From Microbacterium sp. HD4P20 (GTDB lineage: Bacteria; Actinomycetota; Actinomycetes; Actinomycetales; Microbacteriaceae), in NCBI RefSeq assembly GCF_019449275.2, contig NZ_JAHZQZ020000017.1, positions 124,001-188,000 on the forward strand: a DNA stretch of 64,000 nt. Direction: 5' to 3'. Both the position numbers and the translations under genes were made by a program. The notes beneath the pieces were generated by a model. That model saw only the letters and a list, made by a program, of their open reading frames with translations. It was not told the DNA's origin and did not search any database. How positions within the stretch are numbered: the stretch's first letter is position 1; every line of letters starts with the position of its first letter. Positions 8,169 through 17,281 of the stretch are shown here, piece after piece.

Positions 8169-8363
8169 CGCGCAGTGCCTGCGACCACGCGGCGCGCCCG
8201 TGAACGCGCAAGGGCCCACTAACGCTTCGGTTGCGTTCCACGTCGCACGCACCCGAACCCGGCCGCGATATCCCTAGGCTGGACTATCGCACCGGCCGCC
8301 GCGACGTCCCATCGCGTGCACCCGTTCCCGCTCAGCCCGCGGGATCCGTTCGAAAGGACCCCC

Positions 8364-9875
8364 ATGCTCCGCCGCACCGGCCTCTCCGCGACCGCCCTCC
8401 TCGCCGCCGGCGTTCTCGCCCTGACCGCCTGCAGCGGCGGGACGGAGCCGAGCACGTCCATTCCGACCGGCGAACCCGACCCCGACGCATCCGTCGCGAT
8501 CCGGCTCGTCCTCGAGCCGAGCAACCTCGACATCCGTCAGACCGCGGGCGCGGCGCTTGATCAGATCCTCGTCGACAACATCTACCAGGGCCTGGTCGCG
8601 CGCACGCCCGAGCAGGACATCGTGCCGGCCCTCGCGAGCGACTGGAACGTGTCGCCCGATGGACTGACCTACACCTTCACCCTGCGCGAGGGCGTGACCT
8701 TCCACGACGGCCAGGCGCTGACGCCGCAGGATGTGGTCTGGTCGCTGACGACCCGCAAGAACACGCCGGAGTGGCGCGACTCGGCGCGCCTCGCGAACGT
8801 CACGACGATCGCCGCCGAAGGCCAGGACATCACCCTGACTCTTGCCGAACCCGACTCGAGCCTGCTGTGGAATCTCACCGGTCGCGCCGGGATCATCTTG
8901 AAAGAGGGCGACACCGTCGACTACCAGACCGGCGCCAACGGCACCGGGCCCTTCGTGCTCGATGACTGGCGAGAGGGCGACAGCATCGTCTTCGCGCGCA
9001 ACGACGCGTACTGGGGCGAGCCGGCCGGCGTGGCGGAGGTGGTCTTCGACTACATCCCTGACAATCAGGCAGCCCTCAACGCGGCTCTCGCGGGCGAGAT
9101 CGACGTGGTGACAGGCTTCGACGCGACCCTGAAGGAGCAGATCGAAGAGACGGGCGACTTCGCGCTCGTGCTCGGTCAGTCCACCGACAAGGGCACGCTG
9201 GCCTTCAACCAGACCTCCGGCCCACTCGCCGACCAACGCGTGCGGCAGGCCATCCGCCAGTCCATCGACCACGACTCGTTCGTCGAGGCGCTCGGCGCCG
9301 GGCAGACCCTGTACGGCCCCATCCCCGAACTCGATCCGGGCCATGAGAATCTCGAGGACGTGGCCCCGTACGACCCCGAGGCGGCGCGCGCTCTTCTCGA
9401 GGAGGCCGGCGAAGAGGATCTGGAGCTGACCCTCACGATCCCCAACTTCTACCCGACCACGATCCCGCAGGTTCTCGTGTCGGACCTCAACGAGGTGGGG
9501 ATCACGCTCGAAGTCGAGTCGGTCGACTTCCCGACCTGGCTCAACGACGTCTATATGAACCAGGACTACGAGCTGAGCTTCGTCCTGCACACCGAGGCGC
9601 GCGACTTCGAGAACTGGGCGAACCCGGACTACTACTTCACCTACGACAACCCCGAGGTTCAGGAGCTGTACGCCGACTCCCTCGCCGCGACGGACGAGTC
9701 CGAGGCGGCGGACCTCCTCGCCGAGGCCGCGCGACTGGTCTCGGAGGACGCCGCGGCGGACTGGCTCTACAACGGCGCCTCGGTCGTGGCTGTCGGGACT
9801 AACATCTCGGGTATGCCCGCGATCAACGTGAACGAGCGCCTCAACCTCGCCGAGATCGCCAAGAGCGACGGGTGA
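8364..9875 (+). CDS. ABC transporter substrate-binding lipoprotein (SBP_bac_5, peptide/opine type)
   Basis: A 503-residue extracytoplasmic solute-binding lipoprotein. Signal peptide MLRRTGLSATALLAAGVLAL with lipobox LTAC, so it should be lipid-anchored at Cys 24. Mature region shows the family signature LTYTFTLREGVTFHDGQALTPQDVVWSL and the C-terminal lobe. GAAAGGA five bases before the ATG at 8364 fixes the start; an upstream in-frame ATG at 8316 would bury the signal peptide. First gene of a five-gene importer whose remaining genes all overlap by four bases. Likely ligands are oligopeptides or similar; sequence does not decide. Confidence 0.92.
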   Translation: MLRRTGLSATALLAAGVLALTACSGGTEPSTSIPTGEPDPDASVAIRLVLEPSNLDIRQTAGAALDQILVDNIYQGLVARTPEQDIVPALASDWNVSPDGLTYTFTLREGVTFHDGQALTPQDVVWSLTTRKNTPEWRDSARLANVTTIAAEGQDITLTLAEPDSSLLWNLTGRAGIILKEGDTVDYQTGANGTGPFVLDDWREGDSIVFARNDAYWGEPAGVAEVVFDYIPDNQAALNAALAGEIDVVTGFDATLKEQIEETGDFALVLGQSTDKGTLAFNQTSGPLADQRVRQAIRQSIDHDSFVEALGAGQTLYGPIPELDPGHENLEDVAPYDPEAARALLEEAGEEDLELTLTIPNFYPTTIPQVLVSDLNEVGITLEVESVDFPTWLNDVYMNQDYELSFVLHTEARDFENWANPDYYFTYDNPEVQELYADSLAATDESEAADLLAEAARLVSEDAAADWLYNGASVVAVGTNISGMPAINVNERLNLAEIAKSDG

Positions 9876-10822
9876 TCCGGTACGCGCTGACTCGATTCGC
9901 CCTGCTTCTGCTCGGGCTGTTCGTCGCCAGCGTGGTGATCTTCCTCACCCTCCGTGTGCTGCCCGGCGACATCGCGCAGCTGATCGCGGGCGTGAACAGC
10001 ACGCCCGAACAGCTCGCCGCCGTGAGGGAACGGCTCGGATTGGATCGGCCACTCCCCACGCAATACCTCGATTGGATCGGCGGTGTGCTGCGCGGCGACC
10101 TCGGCACCTCTCTCCTGACCGGATCACGCGTGGTCGACCAGCTGGCAGAGAAGGCCCAGGTGACCGTGCCGCTCGGCATCCTGTCCCTCCTCATCGCCGT
10201 GCTCATCAGCGTGCCCCTCGGCGTGCTGTCGGCCCTGCGCCGCGGCCGCGGCGACGGCACCGCGCTGAGCGTGGGGGCGCAGACCCTCGCCGCGGTGCCG
10301 GTCGTGTGGGCGGGCATGATGCTCGTCGTCGTGTTCGCGGTGTGGCTCGGGTGGCTGCCCGCCCAGGGCTTTCCCCGTGCCGGCTGGCAGGAGCCGTGGG
10401 CGGCCCTGCGGGCACTGCTGCTGCCGGCGCTCACGATCGGGATCGTGGAGGGAGCGATGCTGCTGCGCTTCGTGCGCAGTGCCACCCTGCAGGCCGTGGG
10501 CCAGGATTTCGTCCGCACCGCGGCGGCGAAGGGCCTGACCCGCAACACCGCGCTCATCCGGCACGGTCTGCCGGTCGTCGGCCTCTCGATCATCACGGTG
10601 CTCGGTCTGCAGGTGGCGGGCATCATCGTGGGCGCGGTGGTCATCGAGCAGCTCTTCTCCCTTCCCGGCATCGGCCGCATGCTGGTCGCCGATGTGAGTG
10701 CCCGCGACCTGCCGAAGGTACAGGGCGAGCTGCTCGCCCTCACGGCTTTCGTGCTGATCGTCGGCTTCGTGGTCGACCTCGTGCACCGCGTCATCGACCC
10801 CCGGCAGCGGGAGGCCGCATGA
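9872..10822 (+). CDS. ABC transporter permease, DppB/OppB type
   Basis: A 316-residue inner-membrane permease with six predicted helices and the N-terminal hydrophobic stretch LLLLGLFVASVVIFLTL followed by RVLPGD, typical of DppB/OppB. The coupling loop is around FVRTAAAKGLTRN (about residue 213). C-terminal VIEQLFSLPGIGRML is a strong family signature. GTG start overlaps the binding-protein stop (GTGA). It pairs with the DppC-type permease downstream. Confidence 0.92.
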   Translation: MIRYALTRFALLLLGLFVASVVIFLTLRVLPGDIAQLIAGVNSTPEQLAAVRERLGLDRPLPTQYLDWIGGVLRGDLGTSLLTGSRVVDQLAEKAQVTVPLGILSLLIAVLISVPLGVLSALRRGRGDGTALSVGAQTLAAVPVVWAGMMLVVVFAVWLGWLPAQGFPRAGWQEPWAALRALLLPALTIGIVEGAMLLRFVRSATLQAVGQDFVRTAAAKGLTRNTALIRHGLPVVGLSIITVLGLQVAGIIVGAVVIEQLFSLPGIGRMLVADVSARDLPKVQGELLALTAFVLIVGFVVDLVHRVIDPRQREAA

Positions 10823-11793
10823 CCCGGGCGCACACGACCTCCGGTGCCGTCGACGCGCAAACGACGGGGACGGATGCCTCCGCTCCGCGCCGACCCGCCC
10901 GTCGACGCACCCGCGCGGCGTGGCTGCGCCGGCTGTGGGGCATGTCCACCGGGCGGTTCGGGCTGATCGTCGTGGCCGTCGTGCTGGTGACGGCCGCCAT
11001 CGCCGTGGTGTGGACGCCGTTCGATCCGCAGCAGGTCGAGATCTCCAACCGCTGGGCTCCGCCGGGCTCGCCGCACCTGCTCGGCACCGACGCGTCGGGC
11101 CGCGACATCCTGAGCCTGCTCATAGCGGGCGCCCGCACGACGGTGCTGGTCGCCGTCGGTTCGGGCATCGTCGCGACGATCATCGGCGTCGCCCTGGCAG
11201 CCCTCGGCGCACTCACCGTGCGGTGGGTCCGCGAATCGGTCGCGGTGCTCGTGGACATCCTCATCGCGTTCCCGGTGCTGATCATCGCGATGATGATCTC
11301 GGCGGTGTGGGGCGGCTCGCTCGGCGTCGTCATCTGGTCGGTCGGCATCGGCTTCGGCGTCAACATCGCCCGCGTGACGCGCCCCGAGCTGCGCCGCGTG
11401 CTGCACAGCGACTTCGTGCTGGCCGGGCGGGCGTCGGGCCTGACGCCGGCGCAGAACCTCGTGCGTCATCTGCTCCCCAACGTCGCGCCGGTGTTCATCG
11501 TGCAGCTGTCGTGGAGCATGGCCGTGGCCGTGCTCGCCGAGGCGGGACTGTCCTACCTCGGCTTCGGAGCCCCCGTGACACAGCCCTCGTGGGGACTGCT
11601 CCTGGCAGAGCTGCAGCAGTTCATCACGGTGCATCCGCTCTCTGTCGTGTGGCCGGGTCTTGCGATCACGCTCACCGTGCTGGGGCTCAACCTTCTTGGC
11701 GACGGCCTCCGCGAGGCCACCGACCCCACGCTCTCGCGCAGCCCGTTCGCGACGCGCCGCGCGCGCCTGCACATCCCGGAGGTCGTGTCGTGA
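10819..11793 (+). CDS. ABC transporter permease, DppC/OppC type
   Basis: A 324-residue second permease. ATG at 10819 overlaps the previous stop (ATGA). A basic N-terminus (RRPARRRTRAAWLRRLWG) precedes the first helix. Family marks: APPGSPHLLGTDASGRDILS (about residue 76), coupling loop FVLAGRASGLTPAQN (about 202), and LLPNVAPVFIVQLSW. The reading frame runs open far upstream through the dppB-like gene, but that portion is a shadow. Forms the membrane pore with the preceding permease. Confidence 0.92.
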   Translation: MTRAHTTSGAVDAQTTGTDASAPRRPARRRTRAAWLRRLWGMSTGRFGLIVVAVVLVTAAIAVVWTPFDPQQVEISNRWAPPGSPHLLGTDASGRDILSLLIAGARTTVLVAVGSGIVATIIGVALAALGALTVRWVRESVAVLVDILIAFPVLIIAMMISAVWGGSLGVVIWSVGIGFGVNIARVTRPELRRVLHSDFVLAGRASGLTPAQNLVRHLLPNVAPVFIVQLSWSMAVAVLAEAGLSYLGFGAPVTQPSWGLLLAELQQFITVHPLSVVWPGLAITLTVLGLNLLGDGLREATDPTLSRSPFATRRARLHIPEVVS

Positions 11794-12578
11794 GCCTCGA
11801 GGTGCAGGATCTCACCATCGAGATCGGCGGCCGCCGTGTCGTGGACGGCGTGTCGTTCGCGGTGCCCGATGGCGCGCGCGTGGGCCTCATCGGGGAGTCG
11901 GGCTCGGGCAAGTCGGTGACGGCTCTGGCCATCCTGGGGCTCCTTCCGGACGGCGCCCACGCCACCGGCAGCGTCCGCTGGAACGGCCGCGAGATCCTCG
12001 GCCTGCCCGACCGAGAGCTCGCCGAGCTGCGCGGCGACGAGGTCGGCATCGTGTTCCAGGAGCCGCGCACGGCGCTCAACCCGATCCGCACGGTGGGCCG
12101 GCAGATCGCCGAGTCCGTCCGCATTCACGAGGGCCTGTCGAAACGGGATGCCGCGGCTCGCGCCGTCGCCGAGGCCGCGCGCGTCGCGCTGCCCGAACCC
12201 GAGCGGGTCGTCGCGCGCTACCCCCATCAGCTCTCCGGCGGACAGCGCCAGCGGGTCGCGATCGCCATGGCACTGGCGTGCCGGCCGCGGCTTCTCATCG
12301 CCGACGAGCCCACCACGGCGCTGGACGTCACGATCCAGGCCGAGATTCTCGACCTCCTGCTCTCGCTGGTCGAGGACGACGGCATGTCGCTCGTCTTCAT
12401 CACCCACGACCTGGCTGTGCTGTCGCAGATCGCGACGCACGGCATCGTGCTCGAGAACGGCCGTGTCGTCGAGGACGCCGCTGTGTCGCAGCTGCTCACG
12501 GCTCCGGCATCCGTCGTCACGCAAGGTCTGCTCCGCGATGCCACGGCCACGCTCTGGCGCCCGGGAGGCACGGTATGA
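11790..12578 (+). CDS. ABC transporter ATP-binding protein, DppD/OppD type
   Basis: A 262-residue ATPase. Walker [10 protein letters not shown] (about residues 35-43), Q-loop VFQEP, signature [12 protein letters not shown] (about 148), Walker [13 protein letters not shown] and H-loop THD. Shorter than classical DppD (about 320-330 residues); the cysteine-containing C-terminal oligopeptide domain is missing. GTG start overlaps the permease stop. Works with the next ATPase as a heterodimer. Confidence 0.9.
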   Translation: MSLEVQDLTIEIGGRRVVDGVSFAVPDGARVGLIGESGSGKSVTALAILGLLPDGAHATGSVRWNGREILGLPDRELAELRGDEVGIVFQEPRTALNPIRTVGRQIAESVRIHEGLSKRDAAARAVAEAARVALPEPERVVARYPHQLSGGQRQRVAIAMALACRPRLLIADEPTTALDVTIQAEILDLLLSLVEDDGMSLVFITHDLAVLSQIATHGIVLENGRVVEDAAVSQLLTAPASVVTQGLLRDATATLWRPGGTV

Positions 12579-13420
12579 GTGCCTTCGATCCCGGTGCACG
12601 ACCGCCGCTGATGCGGGCGCGCGGGCTGACACGGCGGTACCCCGCGCCGAAGGCTCGACTGCTCGGACCCCGCATCCACACGACCGCGCTCGAAGACGCC
12701 GACATCGACGTGCGGGAGGGCACGGCGGTGGGCGTCATCGGCGAGTCCGGGTCGGGCAAGTCGACCCTCGTGCGGCTGCTGCTCGGACTGGATGCCCCGA
12801 CCGCGGGAACCGTCGAGTTCGACGGGCGGGTGGTCGAGGCCTCTGCCCCAGCCCGCTCGCTGCACTGGCTGCGGCGGCAGACGGGCATCGTGTTCCAGGA
12901 CCCCTACGCGTCGCTGGACCCGCGCATGAGCGTGGGCCGCATCGTCGGCGAGCCGCTGTGGGCGCTCGGGCTGGGCGGCGACGGCGAGGAGGGCGGCGAC
13001 GGCCGGCGCGAACGGGTGCGCGAAGTGCTCGAGGACGTCGGCCTGGAGGCCGGCATGACCGAGCGGTTCCCTCACCAGTTCTCGGGCGGTCAGCGGCAGC
13101 GGATCGCCCTCGCGCGGGCCATCGTGCACCGGCCGCGACTGCTCGTGGGAGACGAGCCGCTGTCCGCCCTCGACGTGACGGTGCGCGCGCAGATCCTCGA
13201 GCTGCTGGGTGAGCTGCGCGCACGCGACCGCTTGACGCTGCTCATGGTCTCGCACGACATCGGCGTGGTGCAGAACCTGTGCGACGAGGTCGTCGTGATG
13301 AAGGACGGCCGCATCCTCGAGGAGGGCCCGACTGAGAAGGTGCTGCTTCAGCCGCAGGTCTCGTACACACGGCGGCTGCTCGCCTCGATCCCCGTGATCG
13401 ACCCCGGCGCATCCGCCTGA
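12575..13420 (+). CDS. ABC transporter ATP-binding protein, DppF/OppF type
   Basis: A 281-residue ATPase closing the importer operon. Walker [10 protein letters not shown] (about residues 55-63), Q-loop [13 protein letters not shown], signature [12 protein letters not shown] (about 168), Walker [13 protein letters not shown], then VSHDIGVVQ. The PYASLDPRM after the Q-loop is the usual DppF/NikE mark. ATG at 12575 overlaps the previous stop (ATGA). Confidence 0.9.
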   Translation: MSAFDPGARPPLMRARGLTRRYPAPKARLLGPRIHTTALEDADIDVREGTAVGVIGESGSGKSTLVRLLLGLDAPTAGTVEFDGRVVEASAPARSLHWLRRQTGIVFQDPYASLDPRMSVGRIVGEPLWALGLGGDGEEGGDGRRERVREVLEDVGLEAGMTERFPHQFSGGQRQRIALARAIVHRPRLLVGDEPLSALDVTVRAQILELLGELRARDRLTLLMVSHDIGVVQNLCDEVVVMKDGRILEEGPTEKVLLQPQVSYTRRLLASIPVIDPGASA

Positions 13421-13475
13421 ACCGCCCCTTCCGCCTCCTCTTGCCGAGAGGATGCCGGGCGTCGGCGGCCGGCGC

Positions 13476-13481
13476 TAGGTT
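13476..13481 (+). promoter_or_regulatory. -10 element (TAGGTT), leaderless, for the M4 protease
   Basis: TAGGTT lies six bases before the ATG at 13488, so the protease/inhibitor pair has its own promoter and is not part of the importer operon. Confidence 0.6.
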
Positions 13482-13487
13482 CGGAGC

Positions 13488-14564
13488 ATGGCCCCCGCGA
13501 TCGTCCCTCCCTACCTCCTCGCCCGCATCGCCGCCGTGCAGGAGCCAGGATGGCAACGCGCCGCCGCAGCCGCACGCTCGACCCTCGCAACCCCTCGCGA
13601 CTACCGACCCACCAGGTCGCGGCTGCGGCTGTCGATCGAAGACCCCGGCACGCTCGTGGCCGAGACGACGCCGGCACCCGACCGGGAGATCTCGGACGCG
13701 CAGCGGCTCGAAGTCCTGCCCGGGGTCCGCGTTCGCGGCGAAGACGGTCCGCCGACGGGCGACACCGCCGCCGACCAGGCGTTCGACGGCCTGGGGGCCA
13801 CGTTCGATCTCCTCTGGGATGCGTTCGGACGCAACAGTCTCGACGGCGTCGGCGGCACCCTGCTGGCGACGGTCCACTACGGCCGCGACTACGACAACGC
13901 GTTCTGGAACGGCGAGCGCATGGTGTTCGGCGACGGCGACGGGGAGGTGTTCTCGGGGTTCACCGGCTCGCTGACAGTGATCGCGCACGAACTCGCGCAC
14001 GGGGTGATCGAAGATGAGGGCGGCCTGCTCTACCGGGGCCAGTCCGGCGCGCTCAACGAGTCGGTCGCCGATGTCTTCGGTGCGCTGGCCGAGCAGCATC
14101 ACCTCGGCCAGACGACGTCGGAGGCGTCGTGGCTCATCGGCGAGGGCATCTTCACCGATGCGGTCCAGGGCGCCGCACTGCGTTCGCTCGCCGCGCCCGG
14201 CACCGCGTACGACGACGACGTGCTCGGCAAGGATCCGCAACCGGCCCACATGGACGCGTACGTCGACACGCGCGACGACAACGGCGGCGTGCACATCAAC
14301 TCCGGCATCCCGAACCACGCGTTCTATCTGACCGCCACCGCGCTGGGCGGCCGCGCGTGGGAGCGGGCAGGACTGATCTGGTACCGCACGATCACGTCGG
14401 GCACCCTTTCGTCGACCGCCGACTTCGCCGCGTTCGCACGGGCCACCGTGGCGGCGGCGGTCGCGGAGTACGGTGAGGAGTCGGAGGAGGTCGACGCCGT
14501 CCGCGCCGGGTGGACAGGCGTCGGCGTGATGCACGATGAGGAGCGACCAGACACCCCGAGCTGA
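13488..14564 (+). CDS. Protealysin-type M4 family metalloprotease
   Basis: A 358-residue thermolysin-family (M4) protease. Zinc site HELAHGVIEDE (about residues 167-177), third ligand in GALNESVADVFG (about 186-197), catalytic-His block DNGGVHINSGIPNHAFYL (about 262-280). There is no signal peptide. The short N-terminal prosegment carries PPYLLARIAA, matching the PPYxL-type motif of protealysin-like precursors, which have a propeptide of about 50 residues instead of about 200. Protealysin-type enzymes act inside cells or leave by unusual routes. The downstream emfourin-type gene overlaps it by 29 bases, so enzyme and inhibitor are made together. Confidence 0.9.
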   Translation: MAPAIVPPYLLARIAAVQEPGWQRAAAAARSTLATPRDYRPTRSRLRLSIEDPGTLVAETTPAPDREISDAQRLEVLPGVRVRGEDGPPTGDTAADQAFDGLGATFDLLWDAFGRNSLDGVGGTLLATVHYGRDYDNAFWNGERMVFGDGDGEVFSGFTGSLTVIAHELAHGVIEDEGGLLYRGQSGALNESVADVFGALAEQHHLGQTTSEASWLIGEGIFTDAVQGAALRSLAAPGTAYDDDVLGKDPQPAHMDAYVDTRDDNGGVHINSGIPNHAFYLTATALGGRAWERAGLIWYRTITSGTLSSTADFAAFARATVAAAVAEYGEESEEVDAVRAGWTGVGVMHDEERPDTPS

Positions 14565-15003
14565 GGGCGAGCCGCCAGAGGGCGACGCGCCGAACGGCGA
14601 CGCGACACCCTCTCAGGCACCGGACTCGAACGCCACGAAGGCCGCGGCGCCGATCGAGGTCGACGTCGCGCGCACCGGCGGATTCGCCGGCATGACGCGG
14701 CACTGGACGGCCCAGCCGCCGCCGGAGAAGGCATCCGAGTGGATCTCTCTCCTCGATCGCTGCCCGTGGGATGAAGCGCCGGCGCCATCCACCGGCGAGC
14801 CCGTCACGCCCTCACCCATCGCCGCCGACCGCGATCCGGTGCCGGACGGCTTCGTGTGGTGGATCCGCGCCAGCTGGTCGGGCGCGTTCACGAAGGAGGC
14901 CGAACTGCCCGACGACGCCATCACCGGCGCGTGGCGCGAGCTGGTCGACGCGGTGCGCGAATGGGGCCGACGCGACGAGGGCCCCGAGTCGCGCGAGCGC
15001 TGA
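14536..15003 (+). CDS. Emfourin-type inhibitor of the adjacent M4 protease
   Basis: A 155-residue protein. After a Pro/Ala/Asp-rich leader of about 35 residues comes IEVDVARTGGFAGMTRHWT (about residues 37-55), the opening motif of emfourin-family inhibitors of protealysin, followed by WISLLDRCPWD and a Trp-rich core ending in WRELVDAV. Emfourin genes sit beside protealysin genes and block the mature enzyme. The start lies 29 bases inside the protease gene in another frame. Its stop TGA (15001-15003) abuts the convergent GNAT stop (TGATCA). Assignment rests on motif plus position; a structure or search would confirm it. Confidence 0.8.
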   Translation: MRSDQTPRAEGEPPEGDAPNGDATPSQAPDSNATKAAAPIEVDVARTGGFAGMTRHWTAQPPPEKASEWISLLDRCPWDEAPAPSTGEPVTPSPIAADRDPVPDGFVWWIRASWSGAFTKEAELPDDAITGAWRELVDAVREWGRRDEGPESRER

Positions 15004-15618
15004 TCAGCGACCCGATCGGCCCGACTTCTTCTTCGCGGGCTTGAGCGACTTCTGCAGGTAGATGGTGCCCAGCCACCGGCCGAACTTGAAACCGACGCGT
15101 CCCATCCGGCCGACCTCGACGAAGCCGAGCTTCTCGTGCAGCGCGACCGAGCCCTCGGCGCCCTTGTCGCTGATGACAGCGACGATCTGACGGATTCCGG
15201 CCTCTTCGCACGCCCGGATCAGCGCCTCGAGCAGCGCCCGGCCCAAGCCCTTGCCGGTGGCCGCGTGGCCCAGGTAGATCGAGTTCTCGACCGAGTACCG
15301 GTACGCCGACTTGCTCGACATCGGCTGGACGAGGGCGTAGGCGAGGACCTGACCGGCCGGCGAGTGCGCCACGAGGAACGGCAGACCGAGACGCTGCAGC
15401 TGGTCGCGCTTGTCCCGCCACTGCGCGATAGACCAGATGTCCTCGTCGAACGTGACGACCGAGTTGGTGACGTAGTGGTTGTAGATCTCGCGGATGTCGG
15501 GGATGTCGGCGTCCTCGACGGGACGGATCGCGAATGCGAACGGCCGCTCGGGTTCGGGCTGCCGGCGCAGGTGGCGAGGCAGCGACCGCCGGTCCCTGTC
15601 GTATTCCTCCTCGAGCAT
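15004..15618 (-). CDS. GNAT family N-acetyltransferase (phosphinothricin acetyltransferase-like)
   Basis: A 204-residue acetyltransferase. VEDADIPDIREIYNHYVTNSVVTFDED (about residues 31-57) is characteristic of the phosphinothricin/methionine-sulfone N-acetyltransferase group, and HAATGKGLGRALLEALI (about 111-127) is the acetyl-CoA loop. It ends in a basic tail AKKKSGRSGR. TAGGCT six bases before the ATG indicates a leaderless transcript. Substrate is probably an amino-acid analogue or amine; resistance is not implied. Confidence 0.85.
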   Translation of the reverse strand: MLEEEYDRDRRSLPRHLRRQPEPERPFAFAIRPVEDADIPDIREIYNHYVTNSVVTFDEDIWSIAQWRDKRDQLQRLGLPFLVAHSPAGQVLAYALVQPMSSKSAYRYSVENSIYLGHAATGKGLGRALLEALIRACEEAGIRQIVAVISDKGAEGSVALHEKLGFVEVGRMGRVGFKFGRWLGTIYLQKSLKPAKKKSGRSGR

Positions 15619-15624
15619 GCCGTC

Positions 15625-15630
15625 AGCCTA
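15625..15630 (-). promoter_or_regulatory. -10 element (TAGGCT), leaderless, for the GNAT gene
   Basis: TAGGCT on the minus strand with a six-base spacer (15619-15624) to the ATG at 15618. Confidence 0.6.
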
Positions 15631-16377
15631 CGCGGGCGGCACGCCGACGACGGGTGTGGCCGCGGGCGCTTCCCGCGGGTCGGGCAGGGCGGGCAGCGTC
15701 CACTCGACGGGGTCGCCGCCGTGCTCGAGGAGCAGCGCGTTCGCACGGGAGAAGGGCCGCGACCCGAAGAACCCTCGACTGGCCGACAGTGGCGACGGAT
15801 GCGGCGACTCGATGATCGGCGTCGACCCCAGAAGCGGGCGCAGGCCGGCGGCATCCCTCCCCCACAGGATCGCGACGAGCGGCCTGTCGCGCGCCACCAG
15901 CGTGCGGATCGCGTGCTCGGTGACCTTCTCCCAGCCCCAGCCCCGGTGGGATGCCGGGGCCCCCGGCGCGACCGTCAGCACGCGGTTGAGCAGCATGACA
16001 CCCTGATCGCTCCAGGCCGAGAGGTCGCCGTGCGGCGCTCGCGGGATGCCGAGGTCGGCCTCGAGCTCCTGGTAGATGTTGGCGAGGCTGCGCGGCAGCG
16101 GGCGCACGTGAGCGTCCACGGCGAACGAGAGTCCGATCGGATGCCCCGGCGTCGGGTACGGGTCCTGCCCGACGATCAGCACCTTGACGTCGTCCAGCGG
16201 CCGCTGGAACGCACGCAGCACCCGGTCACCGGCCGGTAGGTAGCGCCTGCCGGCGGCGACCTCGGCGCGCAGTCGCTCGCCGATCGCTGCGATGTCGGCG
16301 GCGACGGGCGCGAGCGCATCGGCCCAGCCCTCATCGATCAGGCCCGCCTCGGCCAGTTCCGCAAGCGTCATCGCCAC
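15628..16377 (-). CDS. ung: Uracil-DNA glycosylase, family 1
   Basis: A 249-residue base-excision-repair enzyme that removes uracil from DNA. Catalytic water-activating motif [20 protein letters not shown] (about residues 63-82, Asp in GQDPY) and the Leu-intercalation loop [18 protein letters not shown] (about 191-208) are intact. Length matches the family. GTG at 16377 or ATG at 16371 are both possible starts. The last bases of the gene overlap the -10 of the downstream GNAT gene. It starts about 40 bp after the stop of the AlaX-like gene upstream. Confidence 0.93.
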   Translation of the reverse strand: MAMTLAELAEAGLIDEGWADALAPVAADIAAIGERLRAEVAAGRRYLPAGDRVLRAFQRPLDDVKVLIVGQDPYPTPGHPIGLSFAVDAHVRPLPRSLANIYQELEADLGIPRAPHGDLSAWSDQGVMLLNRVLTVAPGAPASHRGWGWEKVTEHAIRTLVARDRPLVAILWGRDAAGLRPLLGSTPIIESPHPSPLSASRGFFGSRPFSRANALLLEHGGDPVEWTLPALPDPREAPAATPVVGVPPA

Positions 16378-16420
16378 GGCCGCGCTCCCGCAGTTCGCCG
16401 GCGACCCCCTGCCGCGTGCG

Positions 16421-17281
16421 TCATGCCCGCGTCACCATGGTCGTCATGACGAGCTCCACTGCCCCGTCGACCGCGGTCGAGGTGAACGCCACCGTCACCG
16501 CATCGAGATCGCCCAACGAGGCCACATGAGTTCCGCCGCACGGGATGCGTGCAGCGGTGCCGGGCAGCTCGCACACCCACGTGCGGCGGTCCGCGAGCGT
16601 ATCGCCGTCCGGTTCGATGCGCACCGGCGCGCCCGTGGCGATCCATTCCGCCAGTCGGCCGTTCACGCCGGCGGCGAGGCCGTCGAGGTCGTCGAGCGCC
16701 GCGGGGTCGAATCCCTTGCGGCGCAGCGACTTGCCGATGCGGTACACATCTCGCGAACCGAGCGGCAGGATGCGCGACTCCTGGATCGCGAGCGCGTCGA
16801 AGCCCGGGGCACCGAGCGCATCGACCGGAACGTCCTTGCGCCACGCGCCGGCCAGCGCCGCATCGAGGGCGAGAGCGGCGAGATGGCATCCGGTGTGTCC
16901 GGCCGAGAGCTCCCCACGGAAGGCAGCGTCCGCCCGCACCTCGAGCTCGTCGCCCGCAGCGACGGGGTTCCCGTCCACCACGTGCGCGACGACGAACGTC
17001 CATCCCGGCGTGCCGGTACGCACGGGAACGTCACGTCCGATCAGCAGCTCCCCGTCGCGAACCGCGCCCACGACCGCATCGACGACCGGGATCTCGACAC
17101 TCCCCGCCACCAGCGCGCCGCGATCGGCGGGCTGGTCGGGCCACGCGGTGTCGACGGGGTGGAAGGCGGTCGTGTCCAGCACCACCGCCGTGCGGCCGTC
17201 GCCGGCATCCGCGACGTGCAGCACGGTGCCCCGCGAGGTGGTCGCGCCGCCCGGGTAGGTCACGACCGTCGCCGGGATCAC
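16421..17281 (-). CDS. AlaX-like alanyl-tRNA editing domain protein
   Basis: About 286 residues related to the editing domain of alanyl-tRNA synthetase (free-standing AlaX/metal-dependent hydrolase). Visible marks: opening barrel with DTTAFHPV, the first zinc block [10 protein letters not shown] (about residues 133-142, where AlaX has HTAxH) and a second block [14 protein letters not shown] (about 256-269, matching CxGTHV). These proteins hydrolyse mischarged Ser- or Gly-tRNA(Ala). The HTGCH variant keeps both His residues. GTG start overlaps the stop of the upstream SDR gene (GTGA). The frame is open further upstream within that gene but is a shadow there. Confidence 0.82.
   Translation of the reverse strand: MIPATVVTYPGGATTSRGTVLHVADAGDGRTAVVLDTTAFHPVDTAWPDQPADRGALVAGSVEIPVVDAVVGAVRDGELLIGRDVPVRTGTPGWTFVVAHVVDGNPVAAGDELEVRADAAFRGELSAGHTGCHLAALALDAALAGAWRKDVPVDALGAPGFDALAIQESRILPLGSRDVYRIGKSLRRKGFDPAALDDLDGLAAGVNGRLAEWIATGAPVRIEPDGDTLADRRTWVCELPGTAARIPCGGTHVASLGDLDAVTVAFTSTAVDGAVELVMTTMVTRA

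Noticed and set aside
13441..15003. Secreted thermolysin-type protease
   Set aside because: No signal peptide and only a short prosegment, so the protealysin class fits better.
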